From Salmonirosea aquatica (lineage in GTDB: Bacteria; Bacteroidota; Bacteroidia; Cytophagales; Spirosomataceae), in the NCBI RefSeq assembly GCF_009296315.1, contig NZ_WHLY01000002.1:2772501-2836500 (forward strand): a stretch of 64,000 nucleotides of DNA, read 5' to 3'. The notes beneath the pieces were generated by a model. The model was not told the DNA's origin. It saw only the letters and a list, made by a program, of their open reading frames with translations, and ran no database searches. The position numbers and the translations under genes were made by a program. Below are positions 63,822 through 64,000 of this stretch, in pieces. Position 1 is the first letter of the stretch. Each line of letters starts with the position of its first letter.

Positions 63822-64000
63822 AATTGCGAAGGGATAGGAAGGTTAAAAAAGGGTTTTTCAAAGATAGTGATTTTTGATAAGCGTCTTAAAAGGAGTGAGA
63901 AAGCGTCAAAAAGAAAGGGAAATGCATGATCGGATTCCTAACGTCCGAAAACCGGTGAAACGCGGTACCCCTCTTTTCTCAGCAATGCAATTACCCCTTC
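63822..64000. other. gene-free end of the window
   Basis: I see no gene, RNA or hairpin here. It would hold the promoter region of the DUF2911 gene on the minus strand. One GGTACC lies at about 63964. Confidence 0.5.

Overview
The window reads as chromosome from a Gram-negative Bacteroidota bacterium of the order Cytophagales (Spirosomataceae/Cytophagaceae-like). The evidence is a gliding lipoprotein gene (gldH), a SusC/SusD pair with an ECF sigma/FecR pair, promoters of the TTTG-N19-TAnnTTTG type typical of this phylum, DUF1573, DUF2911 and WG-repeat proteins, and many lipoprotein signals. Base composition is near 50-55% GC except for an AT-rich islet at about 53.3-54.9 kb. Genus cannot be fixed from sequence alone.

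Layout: 0-1.6 kb holds the 3' part of a 23S rRNA, 5S rRNA and tRNA-Pro. 1.7-11.5 kb is mostly core genes: a lone nuoN, an orphan PhoB-type regulator, an AI-2E-family membrane protein broken by a frameshift, a LON-substrate-domain protein, gldH, and a two-gene Fe-S electron-transfer operon whose second gene is also frameshifted and whose promoter carries a perfect 20-bp palindrome. After tRNA-Phe, 12.1-21.5 kb is an ECF sigma/FecR/SusC/SusD locus followed by a metallophosphoesterase and an endonuclease/exonuclease/phosphatase-family lipoprotein, suggesting use of a phosphoester substrate. On the opposite strand, 30.1-21.6 kb is a run for fructan use (MFS transporter, fructokinase-like kinase, GH32) leading into a GMC oxidoreductase and a cytochrome-c/DUF1549/DUF1553 protein. 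30.2-36.5 kb holds ribokinase, a sugar permease, sbcC and a periplasmic nucleoside hydrolase. 37.3-39.4 kb is a compact three-gene set (small protein, membrane protein, histidine kinase). 39.5-45.8 kb has an FG-GAP/ASPIC protein, a vanadium-haloperoxidase-like protein and a Gfo/Idh/MocA oxidoreductase.

46.0-47.6 kb holds a split HipA operon (HTH / HipA N-subdomain / HipA kinase) organised like the tripartite HipBST toxin-antitoxin systems, preceded by three 18-bp palindromic operators starting exactly 40 bp apart. 47.7-52.1 kb has secreted proteins and a glycoside hydrolase. 52.2-55.3 kb is a small accessory islet: a DUF4160/DUF2442 pair, an orphan DUF433 gene, an AT-rich WG-repeat gene, and an antitoxin-like gene followed by only 20 codons of a PIN-domain toxin, with small palindromic elements on both sides. 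55.4-64 kb returns to core genes: gcvP, a membrane metallophosphoesterase, DUF1573, a histidine kinase/response regulator pair with 11-bp-spaced direct repeats in its promoter region, and DUF2911.

The most unusual global signal is the palindrome GGTACC: about 135 copies by my manual count, where roughly 17 would be expected, spread over coding and intergenic DNA but absent from the rRNA genes. The two frameshifts both look like loss of one G from a G6 run, so sequencing error must be excluded before calling the genes broken.
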